From Membranipora membranacea (Eukaryota > Bryozoa > Gymnolaemata > Cheilostomatida > Membraniporidae), in the NCBI GenBank assembly GCA_914767715.1, contig OU612067.1, positions 20,434,162-20,496,161 of the forward strand: a stretch of DNA of 62,000 bases, given 5' to 3'. The number at the start of each line of letters is the position of its first letter. Position 1 is the stretch's first letter. Both the position numbers and the translations under genes were made by a program. The notes under the pieces were generated by a model. That model was not told the origin of the DNA. It searched no databases and was given only the letters and a program-made list of their open reading frames with translations. Shown piece after piece: positions 23,127-33,945 of the stretch.

Positions 23127-24300
23127 ATTCAGAGTACTGAAGTGTGGGTCTCTTTTTTATTTTATTTATATTAGCTCTTGATTACAAGAACACAAATTGC
23201 TAGCAATTGCGTTTGGTCTGTTACCGCAGTTATTTCATTTTCAAACTTCAAGGTAGCTTTATATTTCGACCTGAAATAATATTTAGTATCATTATCGGGA
23301 AATTGTCTTACTAATCAGAGTGAATCGCTCATCATTCTTGTCATACTGAAGACAGATTTCTGCACACATTTATACATCACACAACAGGACAGTTTTTAAA
23401 GAGGTTACGAGTATCCATAAAACATGCGTGCAAAATGCACCTTACCTAACCTACCTACCTTTACCTTACCTAACCAGAAAATTAAACTTTTTTACACTAA
23501 AATGAGTCACGAAAAGGTCTAAATGGAATACGATCACTGGAACACGGACGCGGATTCTATATAATTTATTTATAGCAGAAAATACCACTTGAAGTACTCA
23601 AAATTCACAAAATAGTTACTGTTCATCAGAAGCAGCATTGGTATATGAAGGGAAGTAAACTCACCATTTAGATAAGGTTTCCAGACCACACTGCCTGATA
23701 TTAAGCTCTTTTAGAGATCTGAGATTACTGAGTACTGAAGTGTGGGTTTCTACGTTATTTTATTTATATTAGCTCTTGATTCCAAGAACACAAATTGCTA
23801 GCAATTGCGTTGGGTCTGTTACCGCAGTTATTTCATTTTCAAACTTCAAGGTAGCTTTATATTTCAACCAGAAATAATATTTATTATTATTATCGGGAAA
23901 TTGTCTTACTAATCAGAGTGAATTGCTCATCATTCTTGTCATACTGATGACAGATTTCTGCACACATTTATACATCACACAACAGGACAGTTTTTAAAGA
24001 GGTTACGAGTATCCATAAAACATGCACGCAAAATGCACCTTACCTAACCAGAAAATTAAACTTTTTAACACTAAAATGAGTCACGAAAAGGTCTAAATAT
24101 AATACGATCACTGGAACACGGACGCCTGGAATAAAGGCAACTCAGAGTCACATTGATATTTTACCTCATCATTCAGCAGTTACAACTTCAGGGACAGATT
24201 CTATATAATTTATTTATAGCAGAAAATAAAACTTGAAGTACTCAAAATTCACAAAATAGTTACTGTTCATCAGAAGCAGCATTGGTATATAAAGGGAAGT
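23127..24300. repeat. Local tandem duplication, about 600-bp unit
   Basis: The stretch 23127-23727 is repeated from about 23730. The junction joins the middle of an LRR exon (GAGATTA) to GAGTACTGAAGTG of the next unit. The two units differ by few substitutions, by an extra TACCTACCTTT repeat and by a 65-bp indel (present at about 24124-24190). Confidence 0.8.
23665..23727 (-). pseudogene. Truncated LRR exon (second repeat only)
   Basis: It keeps the donor (GTGAGT) and the coding end SNLRSLKELNIRQCGLETLS plus KW, in the same frame as the intact exons. The first LRR and the acceptor are gone, because the tandem duplication breakpoint cuts the exon. Without an acceptor it should not be spliced in. 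Its sequence is closest to the exon at 50773-50910. Confidence 0.8.
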
Positions 24301-24308
24301 AAACTCAC

Positions 24309-24446
24309 CATTCAGGTAGGGTTTTCAGACCACACCTCCAGATATGCAGCTCTTTTAGAGATCTGAGATTAGATAACTCATCGGGTAATGTGAGGCCCAC
24401 ATTCCCTGATACATCAAGCTTCTCTAGGCTTGTTAGGGAGCCGATC
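24309..24446 (-). CDS. LRR exon A (two repeats)
   Basis: A 138-nt exon, phase 2 on both sides, acceptor TTTACAG, donor GTGAGT. The first repeat is IGSLTSLEKLDVSGNVGLTL, then PDELSNLRSLKEL and HIWRCGLKTLPEW. The backbone Leu residues and the PDELSNLRSLKEL core are identical to exons B and C. Differences fall at the x positions of the LRR strands. Exon A differs from exon B at 10 of 138 bases, nine of them amino-acid changing. Confidence 0.88.
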
Positions 24447-25001
24447 CTGTAAAGAATAAACTCATGTCATGCAGGAAAATTTACAAATTTACTCAATTAC
24501 AGATATTTGTTCACTACACCTCGATTATTCTGTCTATGCTTTTGCTGATGTGCATTGATGTCATCTGATTTGGTCTAATTATGATTGTATTGACAGAATT
24601 TATATTTCAGAATTTTAGAATCAAAACATCAGAGCAGCACCAACAACACACAAAATAGGTAATGAATTCATCAATTTAAACACGAAAAAACAAATTCTGT
24701 GCGCACCCAGTGATGCATTTTTGGAGTAACTTGAGAAAAAGATTGTTAGATTTTTACAACATGAAAAATTAATTACAATGTGCCTCATAGTAATCTCCAC
24801 TCCATACTCTAACTCTCTCTTGCTTTTCGTATCATTGATAAGTTCTCACGCCATAAAGATCGCCATTAGGTTATCTGTTTGTGGCGGGGGGGGGGGGGAG
24901 AAGATGGAGATAGCTGACATGTTTTTTTCATTTTCTCTTAATCTTCTTGTTATTTAACTGATGAAGTCTATAAATTAATTTGTCTTCCACATCACACTTA
25001 C

Positions 25002-25034
25002 CGCTTGAGCTGATCACTGTCTGGTATATCTATC
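25002..25034 (-). pseudogene. Remnant of the upstream exon, copy in unit A
   Basis: It keeps the donor GTAAGTGTG and the coding end IPDSDQLKR, matching the exon end at 61840 onward. Beyond it the R1 repeat begins abruptly at about 25035 and an in-frame TAG occurs, so the exon is cut off. The same junction is found at about 51496. Confidence 0.7.
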
Positions 25035-26345
25035 TAACTAGTATGTCAAGTAAGGGTTACAAAGGGCACAAATATAATGCAACCGCATGTACACACATCA
25101 TGCCATGTTTCATATTCTTTCTTTATAATATAAATGTGATATATCGCTTTTTAAATCTTTTTAATATTGTATTGGTGATCATGTCCAATAGTTATTCACA
25201 GTTGAAACCTCCTAAATATTTGACATTGAGTCGCAGTGACCTCTGGAAGTTTATTTTGGGGCAAAAGTGCCCTTTTATAAATTGAGCCCTCTGTGCTTTG
25301 TTTTTGAGGTATTTGATTAGTTTATGCTTTCATCATATAGAGGAGGCATGGCACTATCAGAAGGAGTGACATTTTAGTGAAACTTTATGCTTTTAGGTCT
25401 CCTGTCTTCGTGTCTTGAAATTGATTTTTGCAATAGTCATATGGCCATTTCTGACCCCTCATTACATGCGACCCCAATAATGCAGAAACTAAAAGTCAGT
25501 GTACCATTCTGGTCTTTTACTGTCACTTCCATCAATAATATTACCAGCTTACAGATCCTGGTTGTCACAACTGTAACAGATAATAACCAAAATTTTCACT
25601 AATTACGGTCAAAATTTTCGAGCCAAAATTCAGAAATCAGGAAGATGTCAGTCAAATTTATTGTCAGCATGATGAACAGCGGGAGATTGTCTCAACTTTG
25701 ATCTAAGCGAGTATTGATTATGGCTTTCAATCATGAGATAGTTGGACTTTTGTGGCTAAACTAGCTTTATTAGGTCCAAAACATGCACTCCTCTCCAGCC
25801 AAAAACTGAAAATAGGTTAAACAACATCTTATACACACCAGCTTCCAATAAAGTAGAGAGTATATCTAAGGTTTTGATCGTGGCGTTTGATGATAAGTTC
25901 AGCAGTTATGGTAACTTACTGCATTATTTTGCCCGATGCTGCCTATATGTTTTCAATGTATTTTAGTTAATGTACAATTAATGAAGTGAGAAACTTGCGG
26001 TTTAAAAAAATTTGAGATATCAGACATAAGTCAGACTACTAGCTACAAGTCTGTGAAGGAATTTTTTGAGGTGGGACAAGTAGTTCCTGAGAAACTGATG
26101 TGATGAGATGATGCATTTCTCTGCAGCCCATCCTTACTTTATTTGCCCCTTGTTATCTTAAACATCTTATATTGATACAATCTGTATTGATAGTTTTCAT
26201 TTTTCTTAGAGTTAACGGAGAACAAAAATAAATGTTGCTTTACAGTACTGTGAAATCCTCACCATGCAACTAATTTTTGATGCATAATAATATCGAATCA
26301 TATTCCTGGTCACCCAGGCAGCCTACAATACATTTGTGTATCTCA
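25035..26345. repeat. Duplicated block R1, second copy
   Basis: Copy of 6465-7755. Its left end replaces the body of the upstream exon, and its right end runs into the SINE copy and a short piece of the next block. No gene. Confidence 0.75.
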
Positions 26346-26412
26346 TGCCATAGGTTTCAAAAACTGAGACCGGTATGACAAACCAACTGCGTCCTACCAA
26401 CTAGCTTGGTGG
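26346..26412 (-). mobile_element. tRNA-Asp-like SINE head, copy 2
   Basis: Same structure as 9467-9533, including the anticodon loop TTGTCAT. It was probably carried along by segmental duplication, as the flanks match too. Confidence 0.6.
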
Positions 26413-26559
26413 GTAGAGTTTTGTAATTTTCCCTGTACAAATATTGCTTAACTTTATCATAAGTAACTGCCTGACTAGAAAATACATGTTACATGATCAA
26501 GTGACAGCGGAGCTAAGAATATTAAAAATGTAAGTATAACTCATGGCTAAACAAAGGAG

Positions 26560-28117
26560 TAACAGTCCCCTGCTACTCCTTGGCCAGCCAAAAAATGGCA
26601 GATCTCCCCTCATCTAGGGTGCAGCCTTCTCCCCCGTTCACTCACACTGGACTGGATGTTTTTGGCCCTTTCATGGTCCAGGACTACAGGAAACAGCTGA
26701 AGAGGTATGGCCTGATATTTACATGCATGGCAAGTAGGGCTGTCCATCTCGAAGTCTTGGTCGATCTCACCACTGACTGCTTCATCAATGGAATGAGGAA
26801 CTTCCTGGCTATCCGGGCACCAGTAAAAGTGTTCTATTCGGACATAGATACAAACTTCGTTGGTGCCGATAATGAGCTCCAGAAACGATTAGATGTACTG
26901 TCCACACAAGAGCTGAAGAAATTTCTGGAATCTCATCACAGCACCTTCAGCTTCAACGTTCCGTATGTTAGTCACATGGGAGGAGCATGGGAACGCTTTA
27001 TCCGTACAGTTAGGAATGTGCTGCATGGTATTCTTTGCGAGAAGAAGTCTACTTGGCTGGATTCATCAAGCTTACTTACATTAATGTAAGAATGCATGTA
27101 CATAATCAACTCGAGGGCTCTTACTACTCAACAACTCTGCAAAAACTCATCCAGCGAGCCTCTCCCTCTGACACCAAATAATCTACTAAGTCTACATCCG
27201 CCACCAGGAAAGTTTGAGGAACCAGACATCTACAGCAGAAAGCGATGGAGAAGAATACAGTATTTGGCGGAGCAGTTCTGGTGTAGATGGAAGCTGGAGT
27301 ATTTACAAACACTTCAAACCAGATCCAAGTGGAATGAGAAAAAACAAAACAGAAAGGTGACGTGGTACTCCTGAAGGACGAGGATACACCAAGATGTGAA
27401 TGGAGACTTGCCAGAATCCTCAACGGTGTAGAGAGCCCAGACAGCCTGGTAAGGAAGGTGGAGCTGAAGACTTCGTCAGGGCAAGTGTACCAGCACCCTA
27501 TCCACAATCTGACACTACTCGTACCCAGCCAAACTAAAAGTTGATTGGAAAACCGGAGGGTTCACAGTGGACGTATAGCTGCGGGGAGTTGTGCGCTTGT
27601 TTCTGGAATGCTTTGCATGCGTTTACCACCCCTGGCAAACTTATCATCATTCACCCTCATTGCATATCTATTCATCTAGTTTGTGTGTGTGCTGTTTCCT
27701 AATAAGGGTTAATACCATGACCATATTTGGGGAACAGCGCATACTGGCACATCATCTCCACATCATAATTTTGGGGCGTAGTCATACAAGCAGTGCTTGG
27801 GGCCAGGTTGTCTAGCTTTGAATGTGAGATTATGTTTTTTGTACTCAAATCAGAGTGACACAGATGGAAAGGTATGTTTGCAATGATTATTTATCTGTTA
27901 TACTTAATATGCTATTACACATTTACGATTTATTCGATGCACCTTTTACATATTATCTATTTACCAATTGTTATCTTTCTGTCATCACAAAGTGATTGAA
28001 CCTTGAATTGATTTCTCAAAGTAATTGAACTGTTATTTGATTTCAGTTTTACGAGCAAATATACACCTCAACACGTAAATCCTGTCACAAATCACTCGAG
28101 TGCAGAAACTAGTTAAG
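26560..28117 (+). mobile_element. BEL/Pao retrotransposon remnant, copy 2
   Basis: Longer than copy 1. The frame 26580-27089 carries the integrase: PFTHTGLDVFGPF, then MASRAVHLEVLVDLTTDCFI, FYSDIDTNFVGADNEL and SHMGGAWERFIRTVRN. That covers the D, D, E catalytic pattern of the DDE fold. The frame then breaks at the same TTAATGTAAGAATG as in copy 1. The C-terminal pieces follow at 27096-27374 and 27362-27544. The 3' non-coding part (27545-28117) is shared with copy 1. It starts just upstream of the integrase, and gag-pol 5' regions are absent. Confidence 0.85.
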
Positions 28118-28124
28118 CGTGCTG

Positions 28125-28490
28125 ATGTGTGGGTTTCTCAACTGTATTTATATTTAGCTCTTAATTTCTCAAGAATACAAATTGCTCTCAATAGTGTTGG
28201 GTCAAGTACAGTAATTTAATCATTTCGACCTGAAATAATTCCTATCGGGACACTATGCCATTAGAGTGTAAATTACATCATTCTTATCATATTGAAAACT
28301 GTTCTCGGCCAAATATATGATTGGACTGGATACATAGGATTCTGAACACAACAGCGTTTTCTTAGCCTTATCACAAGACTGGGCAGACTTTAAAAAACAG
28401 GCTCACAAAACTCACCACCCCATTTTCAGAAAATTTAAGTTTTTAACACTAAACTCAATAAAAAAAAACAACTTTATGACGCTTTCAAAG
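28125..28490. repeat. Diverged copy of LRR-unit intron, exon lost
   Basis: This resembles 23127-23500 and its relatives (GTGTGGGTTTCT, then ATACAAATTGCT) but at clearly lower identity. No LRR exon follows; sequence related to 16970-17080 begins near 28500. Confidence 0.6.
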
Positions 28491-28802
28491 TACATTCCCT
28501 GATTATAAGTAGAGCTTTTTATTGATTTTGGATGCCGACTTTGGATCTGATGGCGAGGGAGAACAAATACAAGGACCCAAGGGATTTCAAATTAAACAAT
28601 TATAAGACGTTGTGGAGCCTAAGAATGTTGTATCTTTCACTGGACAGGACTGGTGTATAAAAATTTTAATAAAAATAGATAGTCATTTATTTTAAACTCA
28701 TTTCACTTGATATGGTTTAGATGAATGATTTATGGTTTTTTAGATTTTTAGAATTTAGATTTTTAGAAGAATGAATATGGTTTAGATGGTTTAGAAAATG
28801 GT

Positions 28803-28943
28803 AAAATATGTCGTTGAGAACTTTCTCGATTTCAGCAAAGCTTTCGACTGTAAGCTAAACACATTCAATATTAATGGTTTATCACTTCAGATTATCAAAT
28901 CGTTCCTCAAAAGTCATCATCAGTTTGTCTCTTTGAAAGGTAT
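28803..28943 (+). mobile_element. RT fragment of a second LINE family
   Basis: The plus strand reads VVENFLDFSKAFDCKLNTFN and then GLSLQIIKSFLKSHHQFVSL. This is reverse transcriptase motif A (LDFSKAFD) and the region after it. It lies opposite in strand to LINE copy B and ends exactly where that copy's homology starts, so the two elements abut. It could belong to the same family as the element at 60770-61410. Confidence 0.75.
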
Positions 28944-31584
28944 ATCTGATCTAATATTTGTACAGTAAAAATCACATAAGCCAGTTGAGGACATTCCCAA
29001 TTTTTGGAGTTGTCTCATTAAAAATAACGTCTTAAAGTTGCATCTTTTGATTATAGTATTAACATGTGGAATAAAAGTCAAGTGGTCATCAATGTAGATG
29101 CCTAAAAACTTCATCACCTGGGAGGGATTGATGCTACTATTTTCATAAAATACTGCATTTCGGTGTTCTTGTAAATAATTCAAATAAATATTCATAATGA
29201 CAGTCTTGTCAGCATTTAGGAGCATGTGATTGGTTGCTGACCATAGAGCGGTCTGTTGAATGGCTGGCACAATTGATCGACTATCAGGGTCGCTAACTCT
29301 TAAATAGAAAGTGCTATCATCTGCATACTTGACAGTTTTGAACTGGGGAACAAAGAGATTGTTAATGTATATAGGCCACAATATTGGCCCGAGTTTTGTG
29401 CCCTGTGGAGCTCCAACATTGATGTCAATGTAATTGGAAGAGGAGCTGTTGAATTTCAGAAACTGCTTGCGTATTTTCAGGAAGTCTGCGATGAGTCTGA
29501 TAATCTGAGGGTGGAAGTTGTGGTTGTTCATTTTCTGCAGTAGGCTACTATTGATGGTTGCAGCCGATCAAAGGCTTTGGAAAAGTCCAAAGACGCTAGC
29601 TGGATATACTTGGTTTGGAGTTTGTCGAGATCTGCTGTTATGTCATCAACAAGCTGGAGTATTGCATCAATGGTGCCTACTTTCTCCTGATATGCATACT
29701 GTGTTGGCTCAATTATTTCCTGCAGATTGCTTCGCATTTTGTTGATCATAATTTGTTCGGCCAGTTTTCCGAGATGGAATAGCAAGGATACAGGCCGATA
29801 ATCTTTGTATTTGCTAGGCTGTTTGGTTTTAGGCAGTGGTTTTACTTCTGTACTCTTCAAGATATCCGGATATTCCCCACAGTCTAGCATTGTGTTGATT
29901 ATGTGATGTACCGGAATACACAGGTCTTCACGTCCGTCTTTTGACACCCAGGATGGAGAATCTAGAGTGTTACATGCCTTGGTATGGTCGATTTTACTGA
30001 GCGTGTGTTGTAGAGGAGTATGTGACGATGGTGTGTCAGGTAGGGATTCTTGTCTTGCTTCTCCCCCAACGCTCTTGAAGCATGTATTGAGATTTTTGGC
30101 TACATCACAGTCAGATAGGCATTTATCTTCTATGCATGTTGTTGGATTGGTTGAATGGCTGTTTTGGTTGTTGGTTGTGAGTTTTTATACAGTTGCCCAC
30201 CACTTTTTAGCATTTTTGTTGTCATTCACCTGTTTGCCTACAAACTTCTTCTTGCTAGTTCTAATCATTTGCTAAACCGTCGACTTGAGCTGCTTGTAAC
30301 CAGAACTGCCTTTGTTGTATGCTTTGTCCCTGGCTGCGATGGTTTTCTCAATGTCTGCAGTTATCCAGGGCGGCTTGTCCTGTAGCTGTTTTTTAATCTG
30401 GTACTGGACAATGTTTATCAAGGAGCTGATCGATAGATTCGTGCAGATTAACAGCCTCTTGGTGAACATTTTGCTCGTTGAGAACATTACTCCAATCATG
30501 TTGTGATAATGATACCAGAAACTCATTCTTGCGACCTAGAGTGATGAGGCGTATTTTTACTGGGATATAACGTTTGCGTTTTGCTGGCTGTCCTTTCACG
30601 AGTACACAGCAGTGCTCATTGTCGCCGAGTGGAGATAACTTTTCAGCTGCATTGTATTCCTCTACATCGGTTAACACAAGGTCTAGTTTGTTGTTTTCTC
30701 GAGTAGGGAACCAGTAACCAGGTCATGTAGGTTGAACTGTTCCAATAGATCTTCCACAGGTAATTTATTAAAATGACCATTTATGAGGAATCTTGGCGTT
30801 TGGTACTTGTTATGCAATTTCAGTAGTGTAGTCGACAGGTAGTGTTGTGTTTTTGACTGCTCAACATTAGGTGGATGGTACTAACAGCCATCTATAATAG
30901 GAGAGTAGGATTTGATGTTTATTTTTGCCCGGAGTGCAGAGAAAGTGCTGGATGTTTCTGAGGATATAGTTGTTGCATCGAGATGGTCATGCAAGAAAAT
31001 CCCTACCGCCTCCTATTTCTATTTTTCCTGTGGCAAAAGTGGGTTTTATATCCATTGATGTTAACAGTTTGCTGTTTGTCATCGTTAAGCCATGTCTCTG
31101 TTAGACAAATAATGCTTGGTTTGTGTATTTCAGCATAAGCCTCCAATTCTGCAAGTTTCCAAGTGTTTAACGACCTGCAATTAGTATAGAGCAGGCTGGG
31201 TGTGTGGGTGACATTTTTTTTCTTTATTAGCGGTACTGGAATGTTGTTGTTATTAAGTGACCTGCAGTTTATGAATCGAACAACAGGATGGCTCTGTGAG
31301 GTTTTCTTAGCACTCGGTGCAGGTATTGGATCTGGTGTCGATTGTTGAGTGATATGTCTAGTTTTATGTTTGCCAGCTCTGCAGCCTTGCTTAGTTTTCT
31401 TTGAGTGTAATCCATTCTTAGTGCCTAATCCTTTAATCGCACTAGTTTGAGATATAATGTGTAAGATCTGTTTGTTGATAATTTGAAATCCATTGCTGTC
31501 GCAGTTTTTCAAGTTGAGTATATCTGCTCTGCTATAGCTAGTACGATTTTCCGACATATTACATGAGTGGATCGGCAGCGTCAA
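28944..31584 (-). mobile_element. LINE copy B (endonuclease to RT, broken frames)
   Basis: Endonuclease from 31584 (PVVRFINCRSL, LTETWLNDD), linker near 30677-30272, RT near 29947-28920. RT shows LDFSKAFDRLQ (motif A), GAPQGTKLGPILW (motif B), YADDSTFY (motif C, the catalytic Asp pair) and FLGIYIDDHLTFIPH. The endonuclease Asp codon is changed to His as in A and C. Stops and frameshifts break it in at least four places. The 3' end is cut at 28944, next to the RT fragment of another family. Confidence 0.88.
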
Positions 31585-31749
31585 TATCTATTCGCACGTA
31601 TGTTTTCCGAGTTATAGTCCAAGATTTTAACAGCGTAATCAACTAAATTAAAAGAGCACCAGTTAGGTGCAGCCTACCCCGGCGCAAACTAACTAACTAA
31701 TGTGAACATGTCAACTAACTTGGCCCAACATATTGTACCTCTAAGTGGG

Positions 31750-31968
31750 TCAGATCAATCCAGTATAAGCTCTTATTGCTGTTAATACCAGAATACTGCA
31801 TTGCGGGATACTAAATGCAATGTCATCTATCCTATATCCAGCAAAAGGAGGGCAAGAAAGTAAATTCTCCAATTCTGACAAATGATCATAAATATGTAAT
31901 GCTCCATATAAAATACAGATTTCTTTACAACTCTGTCCATTCACAGTCCATGTCAAGGGGTTTCTCAT
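31750..31968 (-). other. Small conserved open frame, copy in unit B
   Basis: Counterpart of 22151-22405; 72 aa, with SCPPFAGYRIDDIAFSIPQC. It is open although several residues differ. Confidence 0.3.
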
Positions 31969-33161
31969 GTCAAAGTAAGACGACTCAAGATTTTATATTT
32001 TTTCTTCGGTTTTGATCTTAGAGTGAAAAGCGAACATGTCATCTTAAATAAAATGCGCTAGAATTAGTAATAAGTTCAACACAAGAAATGTCAACTAGAA
32101 CTAGTATGATAGAAATCAATCAATAAGGGAGGGAAGGGAATATATATTGACCATTATTATTTGCTTCCATTCCATGCTCTGCTATAAAAGAGTGAAAGTT
32201 TACTTCTCTCCCAAACCACATTTTTATTGCATTTTTTGTTGTTGCATGAATCTAACTCACAGTTGTTGCAAAAAAAAACACATCTGTGTTTGCTCATATA
32301 TATATATTACAACCAGAGACATGTAACATTGACCCATGCTTTTATTTATTTTTTATAGAATGTTTGCTACTCCAAATTTACAATGTTTCTTCATAGCAGA
32401 ATACCAAAAAGATGTTACCGATAACAATTTCTCTTAATTAAGATAATAATTAAGTGCAGAATTACAACCACAGGAATGCATTTCTAGGGCGGGGGCGTTC
32501 ATAATATTTTGATTCCATTATGAAAACTCTCGCCGAAAATTTCACAGAAATTCAACAATTGCCAACAATTGATTATTAAGTAATGCAAAGTTTTCAAAAT
32601 CTGTAACATTTGTCATAAATTTGAATTAATTTGTAAAAAGCTCATACTAAGTATTATCTGTAACAAACTTTTGTGTACATTAAATTCAGAGCATTTAATT
32701 CAGAGTACTGAAGTTTGGGTTTCTACGTTATTTTATTTATATTACCTCTTGATTCCAAGAACACAAATTGCTAGCAATTGCGTTGGATCTGTTACCGCAG
32801 TTATTTCACTTTCAAACTTCAAGGTAACTTTATATTTCGGACAGTTTTTAAAGAGGTTACGAGTATCCATAAGACATGCACGCAAAATGCACCTTACCTA
32901 ACCAGTAAATTAAACTTTTTTACACCAAAATTAGTCACGAAAAGGTCTAAATGTAATACTATCACTGGAACACGGACGCCTGGAATAAAGGCAACTCAGA
33001 GTCACATTAATATTTTACCGCATCATTCAGCAGTTACAACTTCAGGGTCAGATTCTATATAATTATTTATAGCAGAAAATAACACTTGAAGTACCTAAAA
33101 TTCACAAAATAGTTACTGTTCATCAGAAGCAGCATTGGTATATGAAGGGAAGTAAACTCAC

Positions 33162-33299
33162 CATTCAGGTAAGGTTTTCAGAACACACCCCCTGATATCC
33201 AGCTCTTTTAGAGATCTGAGATTAGATAACTCATCGGGTAATGTGAGGTCCTCATTCCATGATACAACAAGCTTCTCTAGGCTTGTTAGGGAGCTGATC
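33162..33299 (-). CDS. LRR exon B (two repeats)
   Basis: 138 nt, phase 2 on both sides, acceptor TTTACAG, donor GTGAGT. It encodes ISSLTSLEKLVVSWNEDLTL, then PDELSNLRSLKEL and DIRGCVLKTLPEW. Compared with exon A, the changed residues are D to V, G to W, V to E, G to D, H to D, W to R, R to G and G to V, plus G to S at the start. All are outside the Leu backbone. About 4% of the adjacent 90 intron bases differ, against 7% of the exon. Confidence 0.88.
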
Positions 33300-33489
33300 C
33301 TGTAAACAATAAGCTCATATCATGCAGGAAAATTTACAAATTTACTCAATAACAGATATATTTTGTTCACTACATCTCTATTATTCGGTCTACGCTTTTG
33401 CTGATGTGCATTGATATCATCTGATCTGGGTCTAATTATGATTGTGTTATCATAATTTATTTTTCGGAATCACATCCCTGGAGCAGCAC

Positions 33490-33945
33490 CATAGAGTTAT
33501 TATATACTCTAGAGTGGACAATGCAGTGCTAAAAGCGTCCTACTTAATTATTGCGAAATCCATGACACAACGCAATCTGGTTGTGCATGGCCAGTGCCTG
33601 TATCATATAACTTATCATTGAGTATATGCGTATTGGGCATGACAATTTAGATTTCTAGAGCGCATATATCCATTTTTTCAGAAAATTTTTCATGGGACAC
33701 CATGTAGATCACTTGCAGGTATTTTCACTTTCAATTCCATGAGGCAACGAAAACTGGTTGTGCGTGGATAGTGCATGAATCATTGACTTTATCATTAAAA
33801 ATATTAGAATTGGACATACAAATTAAGTTTATGGATCGAGCACTTATAGCCATTTTATCAAAGAATTTCACATGTAACACTATTTACCTCACCATCACCT
33901 GCAGGTATTTTCTCTTCCGGTCAGTTTGACATTTGACATTTGACA
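33490..33945. mobile_element. Half copy of the long-inverted-repeat element
   Basis: This starts with the terminus CATAGAGTTATTATATACTC shared with the element at 41287 and carries two of its subterminal repeats (around TCTGGTTGTGCATGG and TGGTTGTGCGTGG). The other end is missing; it stops at a short TTGACATTTGACA repeat where the R1-like block 33945 onward begins. Confidence 0.7.

Larger units (their letters stand above)
17893..24308 (-). other. Intron with BEL remnant 1, LINE copy A and a dead LRR exon
   Basis: From 17893 to about 18930 there is no gene. Its part near 17945-18000 is a diverged relative of the small conserved frame at 22151-22405, and 18095-18190 resembles 45960-46060. From 18935 on it holds the BEL/Pao remnant, LINE copy A, and a local tandem duplication (23127-24300) with a truncated LRR exon. 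Confidence 0.55.
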
